From positions 1 to 64,000 of the forward strand of contig NZ_JACVZV010000007.1 of assembly GCF_014654725.1 (NCBI RefSeq): a stretch of 64,000 nt of DNA, given 5' to 3'. A program made the translations under genes and the position numbers. How positions within the stretch are numbered: position 1 is the first letter of the stretch; each line of letters starts with the position of its first letter. Source of the stretch: Vulcanococcus sp. Clear-D1 (GTDB lineage: Bacteria > Cyanobacteriota > Cyanobacteriia > PCC-6307 > Cyanobiaceae). Of the stretch, positions 8,358 through 17,338 are shown one piece after another. Below the pieces are notes generated by a model. The model made no database searches. It saw only the letters and a program-made list of their open reading frames with translations, and had not been told where the DNA came from.

Positions 8358-9258
8358 CGCCAGCCAGAATCAACAGCATGCTGAGGATCGTTGCAGGATG
8401 CAAGGGTTCACCGAGGAATGCTGCTGCACTGAGCACCGTCACAACCAACGTACTGGAACTAGCCAAACCAACCTGGGTAACAGGGAAACGACGCTGACAG
8501 AACTGACGAAGGACTTCAGATCCAACACACAGGGTGATGGAGTAGATCACGAGCACACCCAGCACCCACCAGAAGCTGAGATAGAAAAAGTGCTGAGGCC
8601 CATATTGCTGCAATGCGATGATCCCAAAGGCAACCGCACCTGCAAGGTTGGGAATCCCTGCTGAGAGGCCTCGGCAGATCGGATACGGCGCCAGCTTGCG
8701 GCGGATCGAATTGCGCAGGGCCAGGGAACTCATCGATACAAGCGCCCAGATCACGCCGGTGGTCTGACTGGCAGCCTCCGGAGTGCTCATCCCCATCGGA
8801 CGCAACAACTTTCCAACAATCAAGCCAACCGTAATCAGCAGCAGGCTTCCCCAGAAGCGATCAGGAAGCTTCTCCCGCAGCCATAAGGTGGCAATCACGG
8901 CTGTGAAGGGAAGCGTCAGAGAGAAGAGCAACGTCTGGGTGACCACCGAGAGCTTGTCGAGAGCCAGGAAAAAGCTCATCGGCCCCAGAAAACAGCCAAA
9001 GAACGCATCAGCCACAATGAGCCGGCGGCCATGACGATCGAGCTTGTCGACATCAGAGAAGCTACGCCATCCATCCGATACAACAATCGCCAGGCCAACG
9101 GTGGCCTGAGAAATCAGAAAAACGTTGCAGAAACTAATCGGATTTTCACCACCGATGGGATTCTCCTCACCTGTGATCTGCAGTGCCTTGAGAACAGTGC
9201 CGCGCAAGCCAGTGAGCAGGATGTAGGCCAACAGACCTAAAGCATTCAGATCCAGCAC
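8305..9258 (-). CDS. EamA/DMT-family transporter
   Basis: A 317-residue integral membrane protein with about ten hydrophobic helices arranged as two repeats, typical of drug/metabolite transporters. The second repeat carries the characteristic segment ending in AAFLGEPLHPATILSMLLIL (the E-P motif near the penultimate helix), and the first has LWLREKLPDRFWGSLLLIT. Substrate unknown. Its 3' end overlaps the convergent thioesterase-fusion gene by about 53 bases, so the C-terminal tail (SRPDPSSAS) is read through the other gene's end. Confidence 0.9.
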   Translation of the reverse strand: MLDLNALGLLAYILLTGLRGTVLKALQITGEENPIGGENPISFCNVFLISQATVGLAIVVSDGWRSFSDVDKLDRHGRRLIVADAFFGCFLGPMSFFLALDKLSVVTQTLLFSLTLPFTAVIATLWLREKLPDRFWGSLLLITVGLIVGKLLRPMGMSTPEAASQTTGVIWALVSMSSLALRNSIRRKLAPYPICRGLSAGIPNLAGAVAFGIIALQQYGPQHFFYLSFWWVLGVLVIYSITLCVGSEVLRQFCQRRFPVTQVGLASSSTLVVTVLSAAAFLGEPLHPATILSMLLILAGVTLRLVFPSRPDPSSAS

Positions 9259-9387
9259 GCGCAGCTAAAGACGGAGTAGCCGGAACGTAGCAACGGCCTA
9301 GCAACGGAACCTCGCACCATGTAACGCAGAACACACCTGACACACGTGATTCGATCGCACACACTTGGACTGAGCTGAAGCCCCGCC

Positions 9388-10932
9388 TTGAGTCACTGGT
9401 CCCCGCTGAACCGCCCGACTCGCACACTGCTAGCCGCTGTGCTGCTGACAGGTTGCTGGCTGCCGATGGCGTCAGCCGCCGTCCCCACATTCGAACAAGC
9501 CGCGTCGGCATGGGTAGAGCGCAATCGGGATCACCCCGGGCGGCTTCGCACCTTCCTGAAGGCCATGCCGAAAGGAGCCGATCTCCATAGCCATCTCAGC
9601 GGGGCGGTGTTTGCCGAGGAATATCTCCAATGGGCCGCAGAGGATGGCTACTGCCTGGAGCACCAAAGCCTTCGGCTGATCGCGCCCGAACAGTGCAGCC
9701 GTAATTCTTCGCTGCTACCCGCCGCACGTGTGGTGCAGGACGGAAAGCTCTATGGACAGGTCCTGGATCAATGGTCCACGCGTGATGTCAGCGGCGGCGG
9801 CCATGCGGGCCACGATGATTTCTTCGAGGCGTTTGCAGGTTTCTCGGCCCTCTCCCGCCAACCCAGCCGACAAGGGTCCATGGTGGCCGCCGTAGCCAAT
9901 CGTGCGGCAGCGCAATCGATTCGCTACCTGGAGTTGATGATCACTGTGAATGGCGATCCAGTACGAACGCTGAGCCGCACCATTCCCTGGACAGGCTCTC
10001 TAGAGGCCGCACACTCCGCTCTACTAGCACGGGGCATGCCCTCACTGGTGAGTGAAGGCCGTCAGCAGCTCGAGGCTCTGAGCCGAGCCACCCAGAAAAC
10101 GTTGGGATGCGGCTCGGCAAGTGCCCAACCAGGCTGCAGCGTCACGGTCAGATTCCTACAGCAGACGCGACGCAATCAACAGCCCCAGGATGTGTTCGCC
10201 CAGTTCGTTTATGCGTTTGAGCTAGCCCACGCCTCAGAGCAGGTGGCTGGGATCAATCTGGTGGGTCCAGAGGATCATCCATTGTCTCTGCGGGATTACA
10301 CGCTGCAGATGCACATGCTGGGGTGGCTCAGGCAACGGTATCCAGCCGTACCCATCGCTCTGCATGCCGGCGAGCTCACACTCAATCTGGCGCCGCCAGA
10401 GCAGTTGGCCTTCCACATTCGTGAAGCGGTGGAGATTGCCGGCGCACGCCGGATCGGTCACGGTGTAGCCATCAGCTTCGAGCGGCATGCGGCGCAACTG
10501 ATGACCTTGATGGCTCGCCTGCGGGTGCTGGTCGAGCTCTGTCTGACCAGCAACGAAGTGATCCTTGGCGTGAAGGAAACGGATCACCCCCTGCTCGACT
10601 ACAAGGCAGCCAACGTTCCCACGGCTCTGGCGTCAGACGACGAGGGTGTTCTACGCACCGATCTCACCGAACAGTTTCTGCTGGCCGTGCGGCGCTACAG
10701 GCTGGACTACCGCGCTCTCAAGCGTCTAGCTCGCAACAGCCTGGAATACAGCTTCCTGCCTGGGCCAAGCCTGTGGGAATCCGATGCCTATCAGGCTCGC
10801 ATCACGGCCTGCCGCAGCCTTCAACCGATCTCCTCCGCCTGTAAGGGATACCTGGCGAGTAGCGCTAAGGCGCGCCAGCAATGGCAGCTGGAGCTGGAAC
10901 TCCATCAATTTGAACAGCAGGCATTGCCATAA
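9388..10932 (+). CDS. Exported adenosine deaminase-family protein
   Basis: A 514-residue metal-dependent hydrolase of the adenosine/AMP deaminase family, which converts adenosine to inosine. The metal and catalytic residues are present: DLHSHLSG with His67 and His69, ALHAGEL (metal His and catalytic Glu), RIGHGVAI and ALASDDEGV (Asp pair). The N terminus is a signal sequence with a possible lipobox, LTGC at 20-23, so it may be an anchored periplasmic lipoprotein or be cleaved later at ASA-AV. This resembles the secreted ADGF branch and suggests nucleoside scavenging. The start is TTG. Confidence 0.88.
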   Translation: MSHWSPLNRPTRTLLAAVLLTGCWLPMASAAVPTFEQAASAWVERNRDHPGRLRTFLKAMPKGADLHSHLSGAVFAEEYLQWAAEDGYCLEHQSLRLIAPEQCSRNSSLLPAARVVQDGKLYGQVLDQWSTRDVSGGGHAGHDDFFEAFAGFSALSRQPSRQGSMVAAVANRAAAQSIRYLELMITVNGDPVRTLSRTIPWTGSLEAAHSALLARGMPSLVSEGRQQLEALSRATQKTLGCGSASAQPGCSVTVRFLQQTRRNQQPQDVFAQFVYAFELAHASEQVAGINLVGPEDHPLSLRDYTLQMHMLGWLRQRYPAVPIALHAGELTLNLAPPEQLAFHIREAVEIAGARRIGHGVAISFERHAAQLMTLMARLRVLVELCLTSNEVILGVKETDHPLLDYKAANVPTALASDDEGVLRTDLTEQFLLAVRRYRLDYRALKRLARNSLEYSFLPGPSLWESDAYQARITACRSLQPISSACKGYLASSAKARQQWQLELELHQFEQQALP

Positions 10933-10937
10933 AGAAA

Positions 10938-10957
10938 CCTCCCGCCAATGCGGGAGG
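10938..10957 (-). terminator. Hairpin terminator
   Basis: Perfect 8-bp stem CCTCCCGC/GCGGGAGG with a 4-base loop. On the minus strand it is followed by TTTCTTT, so it best serves the gene ending at 10986. It may act weakly for the deaminase gene on the plus strand too. Confidence 0.8.
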
Positions 10958-10985
10958 CCATGCCTATGACGGCACACACTGAACC

Positions 10986-11585
10986 TCAGTCCATCACGAC
11001 CACCTCGGCCAAGCTCAACGAGCTTTGGATCGGGAGATCACGAGGGGAATCAAGGTCATAGTGGTAGCTCCAGAGAAAACTGGATTCTCCGGCCTTGAGC
11101 AACATCGCCTCCTCCTCAATTCCCCGAAAGACAACGCCTGGCTCCTGGCGCAGATCGCGCTCAAGTGAGCAATAAACCAGGCCATCGATGAAGCGCATGG
11201 CATTGGAAGCGCGAACCGCCAATTCACCCGTAAAAGACTGAACCGTTCCAGTCACACCAAAGATCTCGATCTCAAACTGACTGCTCAGAGCGTTGATCAA
11301 CTGAGTGAACAACTGAGCAGCCATCACGACGGCCTCCGCGCAGCCAAGCTGATGCCCAGAAGTCTGCAGAAGGGGCGACACACAGCCGCCTAAGCCGGCA
11401 ATCACCAGCTTATTCACTCCCAGCCTGCGGCCTTCACGACGAGCCTCATCAGCGATATCGAGCAAGTCGGTTTCGAGCTGAGACATGGCGTGATGGCCAA
11501 AAATGCGCGCATTGATCCGCAGATCTGTGAGGTGCAGGATCAGATAAGAGGCAGTTCGGTCCAGAGTGGAGTAGGTCGTAATCAT
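10986..11585 (-). CDS. Conserved-looking hypothetical protein
   Basis: A 199-residue soluble protein that I do not recognise. It has no signal peptide. The sequence alternates predicted strands and helices: LVIAGLGGCVSPLL is glycine-rich, and a helical stretch AVVMAAQLFTQLINAL is followed by EIEIFGVTGTVQSF. The C-terminal half contains an acidic segment (RGIEEEAMLLKAGE) before a final hydrophobic strand. The first ATG is used; a second Met (in HHAMSQLETDL) is a possible internal start about 33 residues in. A strong hairpin terminator follows its stop. Function unknown. Confidence 0.72.
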   Translation of the reverse strand: MITTYSTLDRTASYLILHLTDLRINARIFGHHAMSQLETDLLDIADEARREGRRLGVNKLVIAGLGGCVSPLLQTSGHQLGCAEAVVMAAQLFTQLINALSSQFEIEIFGVTGTVQSFTGELAVRASNAMRFIDGLVYCSLERDLRQEPGVVFRGIEEEAMLLKAGESSFLWSYHYDLDSPRDLPIQSSLSLAEVVVMD

Positions 11586-11643
11586 GGTGAAGATGTGAGG
11601 CGCGGAAGGCTACTGGCGGTGACTGACGAACAGATACAAACGT

Positions 11644-11939
11644 TTACGCGTGAGCGAGTTGATGCCACGGCAGTGGCCCCCATTCGCGGGCCTGGCGGCA
11701 CTCCAACCACAGCTCCCGCAATCGATTGATAAGGCGCACAGCAAAGCCTGTGTTGCACATGTGATGCATCCGTTCGCCTTTCACCCGAGCAACCAGCTCG
11801 CTGAAAGGCCGAAAACCGCGGCCGGCGTCGTAGGCGATGGATCCCTATACCACCCCTCATCGGCAGGAGCGATTAAATCTTGGGCAGGCAAGGCCCGCTG
11901 AGCGCGGGTGATGCGTCTGAAAGCAAAGCGATAAGCCAT
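11644..11939 (-). pseudogene. Small frameshifted gene (two reading frames, one protein)
   Basis: Reading the minus strand from ATG 11939 gives a plausible basic protein (MAYRFAFRRITRAQRALPAQ, then DLIAPADEGWYR). The coherent sequence then moves to another frame at about 11845: GSIAYDAGRGFRPFSELVAR, helices with RLINRLRELWLECRQAREW, and a stop at 11644. Adding one base near TATAGGGATCC would join them into one protein of about 98 residues. The downstream half is amphipathic and has normal coding character. This is either a recent frameshift, a sequence error or, less likely, programmed slippage. Not assigned to any family. Confidence 0.55.
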
Positions 11940-11983
11940 GGGCACCATTTGGAGGCACTGGAGGCTACGGGGGGGCGCACATG

Positions 11984-12011
11984 AAAAAAGCCCCCCGCCG
12001 AAGCGAGGGGC
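11984..12011 (-). terminator. Terminator of porin 1
   Basis: A GCCCCCCGC-CGAA-GCGAGGGGC hairpin (one C-A mismatch), with a six-base A-run on the plus strand, which is the T-tract on the minus strand. It lies about 60 bases beyond the porin stop codon. Confidence 0.85.
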
Positions 12012-12072
12012 CTGAGCTTTTGGTGTGTGAGTGTGCGCGAGGAGGCGCGTGAGGAGTGGCCTGATCAGACGA

Positions 12073-13668
12073 TCAGAACTTGAAGCCCACCTGGATCAGG
12101 CCAGCGAAAGCATTGAAGGTTTCGCCCTGGGGGGTGTTCTGACCAGCAGGACGGCTCAGATAGATCAGAGCGGGGGTCACGCTGATGTTGTCGGTGACTT
12201 GGTAGTTGTACCACCACTCCCAGGCGTAGTTGCCGTCATAGGGGGTGCTGCCATCAAAGGTGGAGGTGGTGAAGGGCGACTGGCCCACACCCATACCGGC
12301 AGAGTTGCCCTTCACGAACACGTCATCCCACTGCAGACCCACCATCCAGGACTGAGCGTTCTTGGTGTTGATGGCTTCGCGATAGCCATTAGTGAAGGTG
12401 GTGATACCCCAACCGGCACTGATAGAAGGCACCCAGCCGCTCTCAGAGGGCTGCCAGTAGCCGTTGATGGCGAAGCTGTTGGTGGCAGCGCTATCACCTA
12501 GATCGTCGCACTTAGCCTTCGAGTTATCATAAGTGTATTGCGTACCGGAGCGGATATTGGTGCCGCACTGGCCGTAGCGATAAGCACCGGTGAGGGCCCA
12601 ATTCTTGCCAGCACCACCCAGCTGGGCCAGGAAGGAGCCAGCCGAGTTGTCGGTCATGATGCCACCCTCGTCGGGGCTGCCCTTATCGGCATTCTTGGCC
12701 ACGTAGCTCACTCCAGCGGCGAGATAGGGATTGCCCTTCTTCACCTTCTGCTTCCAGACCAGACCCACACCAGCGCCGGTTTCCTTGTTGTAGGTGCCGG
12801 AGGTGCCGTAGGTGCCGTAGAGGAAATCAGTAATGTACGACTTGTAGGCCGAGGGGGTGATCGCCAGCATCTCGGTGTTACGAACCCGAGCGCCGAGGGT
12901 GGCTTTCAGCTCGTTACCCACCGGGAAGGTGTAGTACAAGCGGTCGATGTCAACCACGTTGGGGCCGGCCCCAGACTCAAACGATTTATCGAGCTTGGTG
13001 GCGCGGTACTGACCACCATCAAAGGCGGATTCACCGTAGTTACCGGAGCGCAGACGAGTACGCAGCAGATCCTTACCGGTGAAGCTGGTGTCGAAGTTCA
13101 GGCGAACGTCATAGTTGAACACCATGGCGCTGAGCAGGCTCTCGTCATCATCAAGGCCGGGGCCGCTGTTGCCGTTCTTGGCCGAGCCGCCGTAGGTGTA
13201 AGCACCCAAATCGAAGGTGGCCTCACCACGCAGCTTGGTGGTGGTGGAGAACTGGGTGGCTTCCAGCTCACCCACCTTGGCCTCGAGGCCATCCACACGG
13301 CCCTTCAGCACGGCGAGTTCCTTTTCGAACTCCTTCATCAGGCGCTTCAGCTCGTCGGTCACTTCGGTGATCCGGTCGAGGCAAGCGTTCAGCAGGGCGG
13401 CCGCTTCATAGCGGGTCATCGCACGGCTGCCGCGGTAGGTGCCGTTGGGGTAGCCGGCCACACAGCCGTAGCGCTCGATCAGGTTGCTCAGTGCTTGATA
13501 AGCCCAGTCGGTGGGCTGCACGTCGGAGAACTGGGTGATCGAAGTCACCTGCTCCTCAGAGCCGTACTGGCTCAGGCCAGCAATGTTGAGATCAGCGGCG
13601 GAAGCAGCCACAGGAGCCATCAGGCCCAGGGCAGCAGGCGCCAGAAGAAGCTTCTGGAACAGTTTCAT
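12073..13668 (-). CDS. SLH-domain outer-membrane porin, copy 1
   Basis: A 531-residue cyanobacterial porin of the SomA / iron-uptake-porin type. It has a signal peptide (residues 1-24, ending ASA), one SLH domain (about 43-101, FSDVQPTDWAYQAL through MTRYEAAALLNACLDRI) that binds the cell wall, a coiled coil (about 102-137), and a beta-barrel ending in GFKF with a C-terminal Phe. It forms channels for ions or small solutes in the outer membrane. I used the ATG of MKLFQKLLL, because the 88 upstream residues in the open frame are not signal-like. Its first third is nearly identical in DNA to the two porins upstream on the same strand, while the barrel differs. Confidence 0.95.
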   Translation of the reverse strand: MKLFQKLLLAPAALGLMAPVAASAADLNIAGLSQYGSEEQVTSITQFSDVQPTDWAYQALSNLIERYGCVAGYPNGTYRGSRAMTRYEAAALLNACLDRITEVTDELKRLMKEFEKELAVLKGRVDGLEAKVGELEATQFSTTTKLRGEATFDLGAYTYGGSAKNGNSGPGLDDDESLLSAMVFNYDVRLNFDTSFTGKDLLRTRLRSGNYGESAFDGGQYRATKLDKSFESGAGPNVVDIDRLYYTFPVGNELKATLGARVRNTEMLAITPSAYKSYITDFLYGTYGTSGTYNKETGAGVGLVWKQKVKKGNPYLAAGVSYVAKNADKGSPDEGGIMTDNSAGSFLAQLGGAGKNWALTGAYRYGQCGTNIRSGTQYTYDNSKAKCDDLGDSAATNSFAINGYWQPSESGWVPSISAGWGITTFTNGYREAINTKNAQSWMVGLQWDDVFVKGNSAGMGVGQSPFTTSTFDGSTPYDGNYAWEWWYNYQVTDNISVTPALIYLSRPAGQNTPQGETFNAFAGLIQVGFKF

Positions 13669-13679
13669 GGTCCTCACAC
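13231..13679 (-). repeat. Homogenised porin 5' segment, copy 1
   Basis: This segment covers the leader, signal peptide, SLH domain and coiled coil of porin 1. By eye it is base-for-base the same as 16890-17338 and nearly the same as 15011-15480. Confidence 0.85.
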
Positions 13680-13799
13680 CAATTGAGGGGACCCACGCCA
13701 AAGCGGGGTTACTCCGGAACGTATCGGCCGGCCCACGCCCTTTGCCCGCAGAGCAACACCGGTCGCTGTCGCGCAGAACACAACGGCCATCCGGGCAAC

Positions 13800-13826
13800 A
13801 AAAAACCCTCCGCCAATGGCGGAGGG
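13800..13826 (-). terminator. Terminator of porin 2
   Basis: Perfect CCCTCCGCC-AAT-GGCGGAGGG hairpin preceded on the plus strand by a six-base A-run. It lies about 36 bases beyond the stop of the second porin, so each porin appears to have its own transcription unit. Confidence 0.88.
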
Positions 13827-13861
13827 TTGAAGCTGCTGGTGCGTGCGCGAGGCGCGAAAGA

Positions 13862-15469
13862 TCAGAAGCGGAAGGTGGTCTGCAGCAGGTAGCCGAAGCT
13901 GTTGAAGGTGTTGCCCTGACCGGTGAGCTCACCTTGAGGACGCGACAGCCAGAAGATGGCCGGGGTCACAGCAATGTTGTCGGTGACCTGGAAGCGGTAG
14001 AACCATTCCCAGGCGTAGTTGCCATCCCACGGACCGTTGTCGGTGCCGCCGGTCACGAACGTGGGCTGACCCACGGCCATGCCCAGCACATTGCCCTTCA
14101 CGAAGGCATCCTTCCAGTTCAGACCCACCATCCAGGACTGGGTGGTGACATTGAGGTCTGTGGAGTCATTGCGGCTGCCGCCCACATCATTGGAGGTGGC
14201 GATACCCCAACCTGCGCTGATCGAAGGCATCCAACCGCTCTGCAGTGGCTGCCAATAACCAGCCAGGTTGAAAGCATTCGTGCCGTTGTAGCCGGTGGAC
14301 ACGGCCGCGCGGGCGAGGGGGGTTGCGCCCACACTCACACCACGGTTGCTGTAGGCATACAGACCCGTGATGTTCCAGTTCTGGCCGGTGTAGGCCAGCT
14401 GAACCGAGCCTGTCGCGGCTGAATTGCCATTGGCAACACCACCGACGCTCGGATCCCCCACATCGGCATTACCGGCCACATAGTTGGCACCAAAGCTGAA
14501 ACCACTCTTCCCTTCTTTCCACCAGAAGCCGGCACCACCACCAAGAACCTGGGTGTTGGCCTGAGGAGCACCAGCGAACTGGAAGATCTTCAGGATCTTG
14601 TCACCGGTGTACACCGAGGGCCACACGGCAAACATGTCGTCCTGACGGACCCGCGGGCCACCCACCACGGTGATGTTCTTGCCAACCGGGAACTTGTAGT
14701 AGAGGCGGTTGATGGCAACCACATCTCCGCAGTCAGCACCGGTTCCGCAGTTTTCTTGGAAGCCGGCATCCAGCTGAGAGAGGCGAACTGGATCAACGCC
14801 AAATCCAGAATCAGCGAAGTTGCCGGCGCGCAGCTGCGTGCGCAGCAGGTCTTTGCCGGTGAAGCTAGTATCAAAGTTCAGGCGAACGTCGTAGTTGAAG
14901 CTGAGGCCGTTGCGCAGTGACGTATCGCCGTAGGTGTTCTTCGACTTGTTGTAGAGCGGCGAGTCGCCCCCGAAAACCTGTCCGCCCAGCACCCAACGGC
15001 TATCACCACGCAGCTTGGTGGTGGTGGAGAACTGGGTGGCTTCCAGCTCACCCACCTTGGCCTCGAGGCCATCCACACGGCCCTTCAGCACGGCGAGTTC
15101 CTTTTCGAACTCCTTCATCAGGCGCTTCAGCTCGTCGGTCACTTCGGTGATCCGGTCGAGGCAAGCGTTCAGCAGGGCGGCCGCTTCATAGCGGGTCATC
15201 GCACGGCTGCCGCGGTAGGTGCCGTTGGGGTAGCCGGCCACACAGCCGTAGCGCTCGATCAGGTTGCTCAGTGCTTGATAAGCCCAGTCGGTGGGCTGCA
15301 CGTCGGAGAACTGGGTGATCGACGTCACCTGGTCGGCGCTTGAGCCGTACTGGCTGACGCCAGCGATGTTGAGATCAGCGGCGGAAGCAGGCCGGTTGGC
15401 GTCAACAGCCAATGGAGCCATCAGGCCCAAGGCAGCAGGCGCCAGAAGAAGCTTCTGGAACAGTTTCAT
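13862..15469 (-). CDS. SLH-domain outer-membrane porin, copy 2
   Basis: A 535-residue porin with the same layout as its neighbours: signal peptide, SLH domain, coiled coil, then a beta-barrel ending in TTFRF. Relative to copies 1 and 3 it has a short insertion after the signal peptide (LAVDANRPASAAD) and SSADQ in place of SEEQ just before the SLH domain. The barrel part has two Cys pairs within ENCGTGADCGD, a motif shared with copy 3 but not seen in copy 1. Start taken at MKLFQKLLL; the sequence GGTGTGAGGACC just before it is conserved in all three copies and serves as the ribosome-binding site. Confidence 0.95.
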   Translation of the reverse strand: MKLFQKLLLAPAALGLMAPLAVDANRPASAADLNIAGVSQYGSSADQVTSITQFSDVQPTDWAYQALSNLIERYGCVAGYPNGTYRGSRAMTRYEAAALLNACLDRITEVTDELKRLMKEFEKELAVLKGRVDGLEAKVGELEATQFSTTTKLRGDSRWVLGGQVFGGDSPLYNKSKNTYGDTSLRNGLSFNYDVRLNFDTSFTGKDLLRTQLRAGNFADSGFGVDPVRLSQLDAGFQENCGTGADCGDVVAINRLYYKFPVGKNITVVGGPRVRQDDMFAVWPSVYTGDKILKIFQFAGAPQANTQVLGGGAGFWWKEGKSGFSFGANYVAGNADVGDPSVGGVANGNSAATGSVQLAYTGQNWNITGLYAYSNRGVSVGATPLARAAVSTGYNGTNAFNLAGYWQPLQSGWMPSISAGWGIATSNDVGGSRNDSTDLNVTTQSWMVGLNWKDAFVKGNVLGMAVGQPTFVTGGTDNGPWDGNYAWEWFYRFQVTDNIAVTPAIFWLSRPQGELTGQGNTFNSFGYLLQTTFRF

Positions 15470-15480
15470 GGTCCTCACAC
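15011..15480 (-). repeat. Homogenised porin 5' segment, copy 2
   Basis: Same block as in porins 1 and 3, but with a short insertion after the signal peptide and several changes around 15321-15420. The rest is identical by eye. Confidence 0.8.
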
Positions 15481-15588
15481 CAATTGAGGGGGCCCGTAAA
15501 ACGAGCCCAAAAAACTTACAAGAGTAGGCAGATCCGCATTCAGACAGCAACTACAAGCAGGCGTAGCCGAAAGCACATCCACGCCATG

Positions 15589-15616
15589 AAAAAAAGCCCC
15601 GGCCGAAGCCGGGGCT
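15589..15616 (-). terminator. Terminator of porin 3
   Basis: Perfect AGCCCCGGC-CGAA-GCCGGGGCT hairpin with a seven-base A-run before it on the plus strand. It lies about 76 bases past the stop of the third porin. Confidence 0.88.
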
Positions 15617-15692
15617 GATCCAGAGGATTGGAGGACTGTGTGAGGAAGGAACCCTGATGTGTGAGGAAAGGATTCCGGTTCAGATCAAACGA

Positions 15693-17327
15693 TCAGAACT
15701 TGAAGGTGGTCTTGATGATGCCACCGAAGTTGGTGAGGGGGGCGCTGCTGTTGCTGCGACCGTTCAGTTCCCAGCCAGCCTGACCGAGGGGGTTGGACAG
15801 GTAGTACAGAGCGGGAGTCACGCTGATGTTGTCGGTGACCTGGAACTTGTACCACCACTCCCATGCCCAGTTGCCGTCTTGGGCAGACTGGCTGTCTCGG
15901 CCGGTGTTGGTGATGAAGGTGGGCTGCCCCAGAGCCATACCGAGGGCGTTGCCCTTGATGAAGGCGTCATCCCACTGCAGACCGACGTACCAGCTGTTAG
16001 CAGTCGGACCGTCGAAGTTGAAACCGTCGTCGTAGTTGGAGTATCCGGTGATGCCCCAGCCAGCGCTGATGGATGGGATAAAGCCGCTCTGAGAGGGCTG
16101 CCAGTAGGCGCTCACGGCTACAGAGTTGTTGCTGCCGGCGTAAGCGCCAGCAAGCACTGCAGCAGGTGTACCGGAAGCAGGGCCAACACCGTTGCCGTAG
16201 TTGTAGGCAACAGCAGCACCCCAGTTGCTAGCGGCGTAACCGATCTGAGCAGTGAAGGTTTCGTTAGAAGCAGCGGTACCGATACCGCCACCCAGCTGAT
16301 TGCCATCAGCGTCGTAACGGGAAACAGGGCTGCCGTTGTCACCATTGGCGGCAACGTAGTTGATGCTGAAGCTCCAGCCGTTGTCCTGGTACCACACACC
16401 GGCACCAGCACCCAGGTTCAGGCTGTAGGTACCAGGAGCGCCGGCATAGGTGAACACGTCGAGGACGGTGTCAGCGGGGTACACGCTGGGCCACATGGCC
16501 AGCATGTCGTCCTGACGGACACGGCCACCGAAGGTCACGGTGACTTTGTCACCGATGGGGAACTGGTAGAAGAGACGGTTGATGGCCACAACGTCACCGC
16601 AATCCATGCCGGTGCCGCAGTTCTCCTGGAAGGCCACTTCCAGAGCGTTCAGGCCGAGGTTGGCGCCATTGCCGCCAACGGTGGGAGCACCGCCCCAAGC
16701 AGAGTCACCGAAGTTGCCGGCGCGCAGGGTGGTGCGCAGCAGGTCCTTGCCGGTGAAGCTGGTGTCGAAGTTCAGGCGAACGTCGTAAGCGAAGGCTGTA
16801 GCACCCTCAAGGTCGCGAGCAGCGTCCTTGATGCGGCCATTGCTGCCGCCGAAGCTGTTGGCACCCAGCACGAAGGTGGCGATACCTTTCAGCTTGGTGG
16901 TGGTGGAGAACTGGGTGGCTTCCAGCTCACCCACCTTGGCCTCGAGGCCATCCACACGGCCCTTCAGCACGGCGAGTTCCTTTTCGAACTCCTTCATCAG
17001 GCGCTTCAGCTCGTCGGTCACTTCGGTGATCCGGTCGAGGCAAGCGTTCAGCAGGGCGGCCGCTTCATAGCGGGTCATCGCACGGCTGCCGCGGTAGGTG
17101 CCGTTGGGGTAGCCGGCCACACAGCCGTAGCGCTCGATCAGGTTGCTCAGTGCTTGATAAGCCCAGTCGGTGGGCTGCACGTCGGAGAACTGGGTGATCG
17201 AAGTCACCTGCTCCTCAGAGCCGTACTGGCTCAGGCCAGCAATGTTGAGATCAGCGGCGGAAGCAGCCACAGGAGCCATCAGGCCCAGGGCAGCAGGCGC
17301 CAGAAGAAGCTTCTGGAACAGTTTCAT
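15693..17327 (-). CDS. SLH-domain outer-membrane porin, copy 3
   Basis: A 544-residue porin. The first 147 residues match copy 1, including signal peptide, SLH domain and coiled coil. The barrel is closer to copy 2, with ENCGTGMDCGDVVAINRLFY and PVGxxxTV-like strands, and it ends in TTFKF. It is the most upstream of the three on the minus strand. About 180 bases separate it from the divergent glycosyltransferase at 17509, room for two promoters. Start chosen at MKLFQKLLL with the conserved GTGAGGACC ahead of it. Confidence 0.95.
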   Translation of the reverse strand: MKLFQKLLLAPAALGLMAPVAASAADLNIAGLSQYGSEEQVTSITQFSDVQPTDWAYQALSNLIERYGCVAGYPNGTYRGSRAMTRYEAAALLNACLDRITEVTDELKRLMKEFEKELAVLKGRVDGLEAKVGELEATQFSTTTKLKGIATFVLGANSFGGSNGRIKDAARDLEGATAFAYDVRLNFDTSFTGKDLLRTTLRAGNFGDSAWGGAPTVGGNGANLGLNALEVAFQENCGTGMDCGDVVAINRLFYQFPIGDKVTVTFGGRVRQDDMLAMWPSVYPADTVLDVFTYAGAPGTYSLNLGAGAGVWYQDNGWSFSINYVAANGDNGSPVSRYDADGNQLGGGIGTAASNETFTAQIGYAASNWGAAVAYNYGNGVGPASGTPAAVLAGAYAGSNNSVAVSAYWQPSQSGFIPSISAGWGITGYSNYDDGFNFDGPTANSWYVGLQWDDAFIKGNALGMALGQPTFITNTGRDSQSAQDGNWAWEWWYKFQVTDNISVTPALYYLSNPLGQAGWELNGRSNSSAPLTNFGGIIKTTFKF

Positions 17328-17338
17328 GGTCCTCACAC
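16890..17338 (-). repeat. Homogenised porin 5' segment, copy 3
   Basis: Third copy of the block described for porin 1. By eye I see no base difference from 13231-13679. The match stops about 11 bases upstream of the start codon and just after the coiled coil. Confidence 0.85.

Noticed and set aside
11582-11860. Minus-strand open frame in the gap upstream of porin 1
   Set aside because: It is the third frame of the frameshifted small gene and is Arg/Cys/Pro-rich noise.
12538-13686. Long open frame on the plus strand opposite porin 1
   Set aside because: It mirrors the codon pattern of the porin and has no signal or domain. The minus-strand porin is certain.
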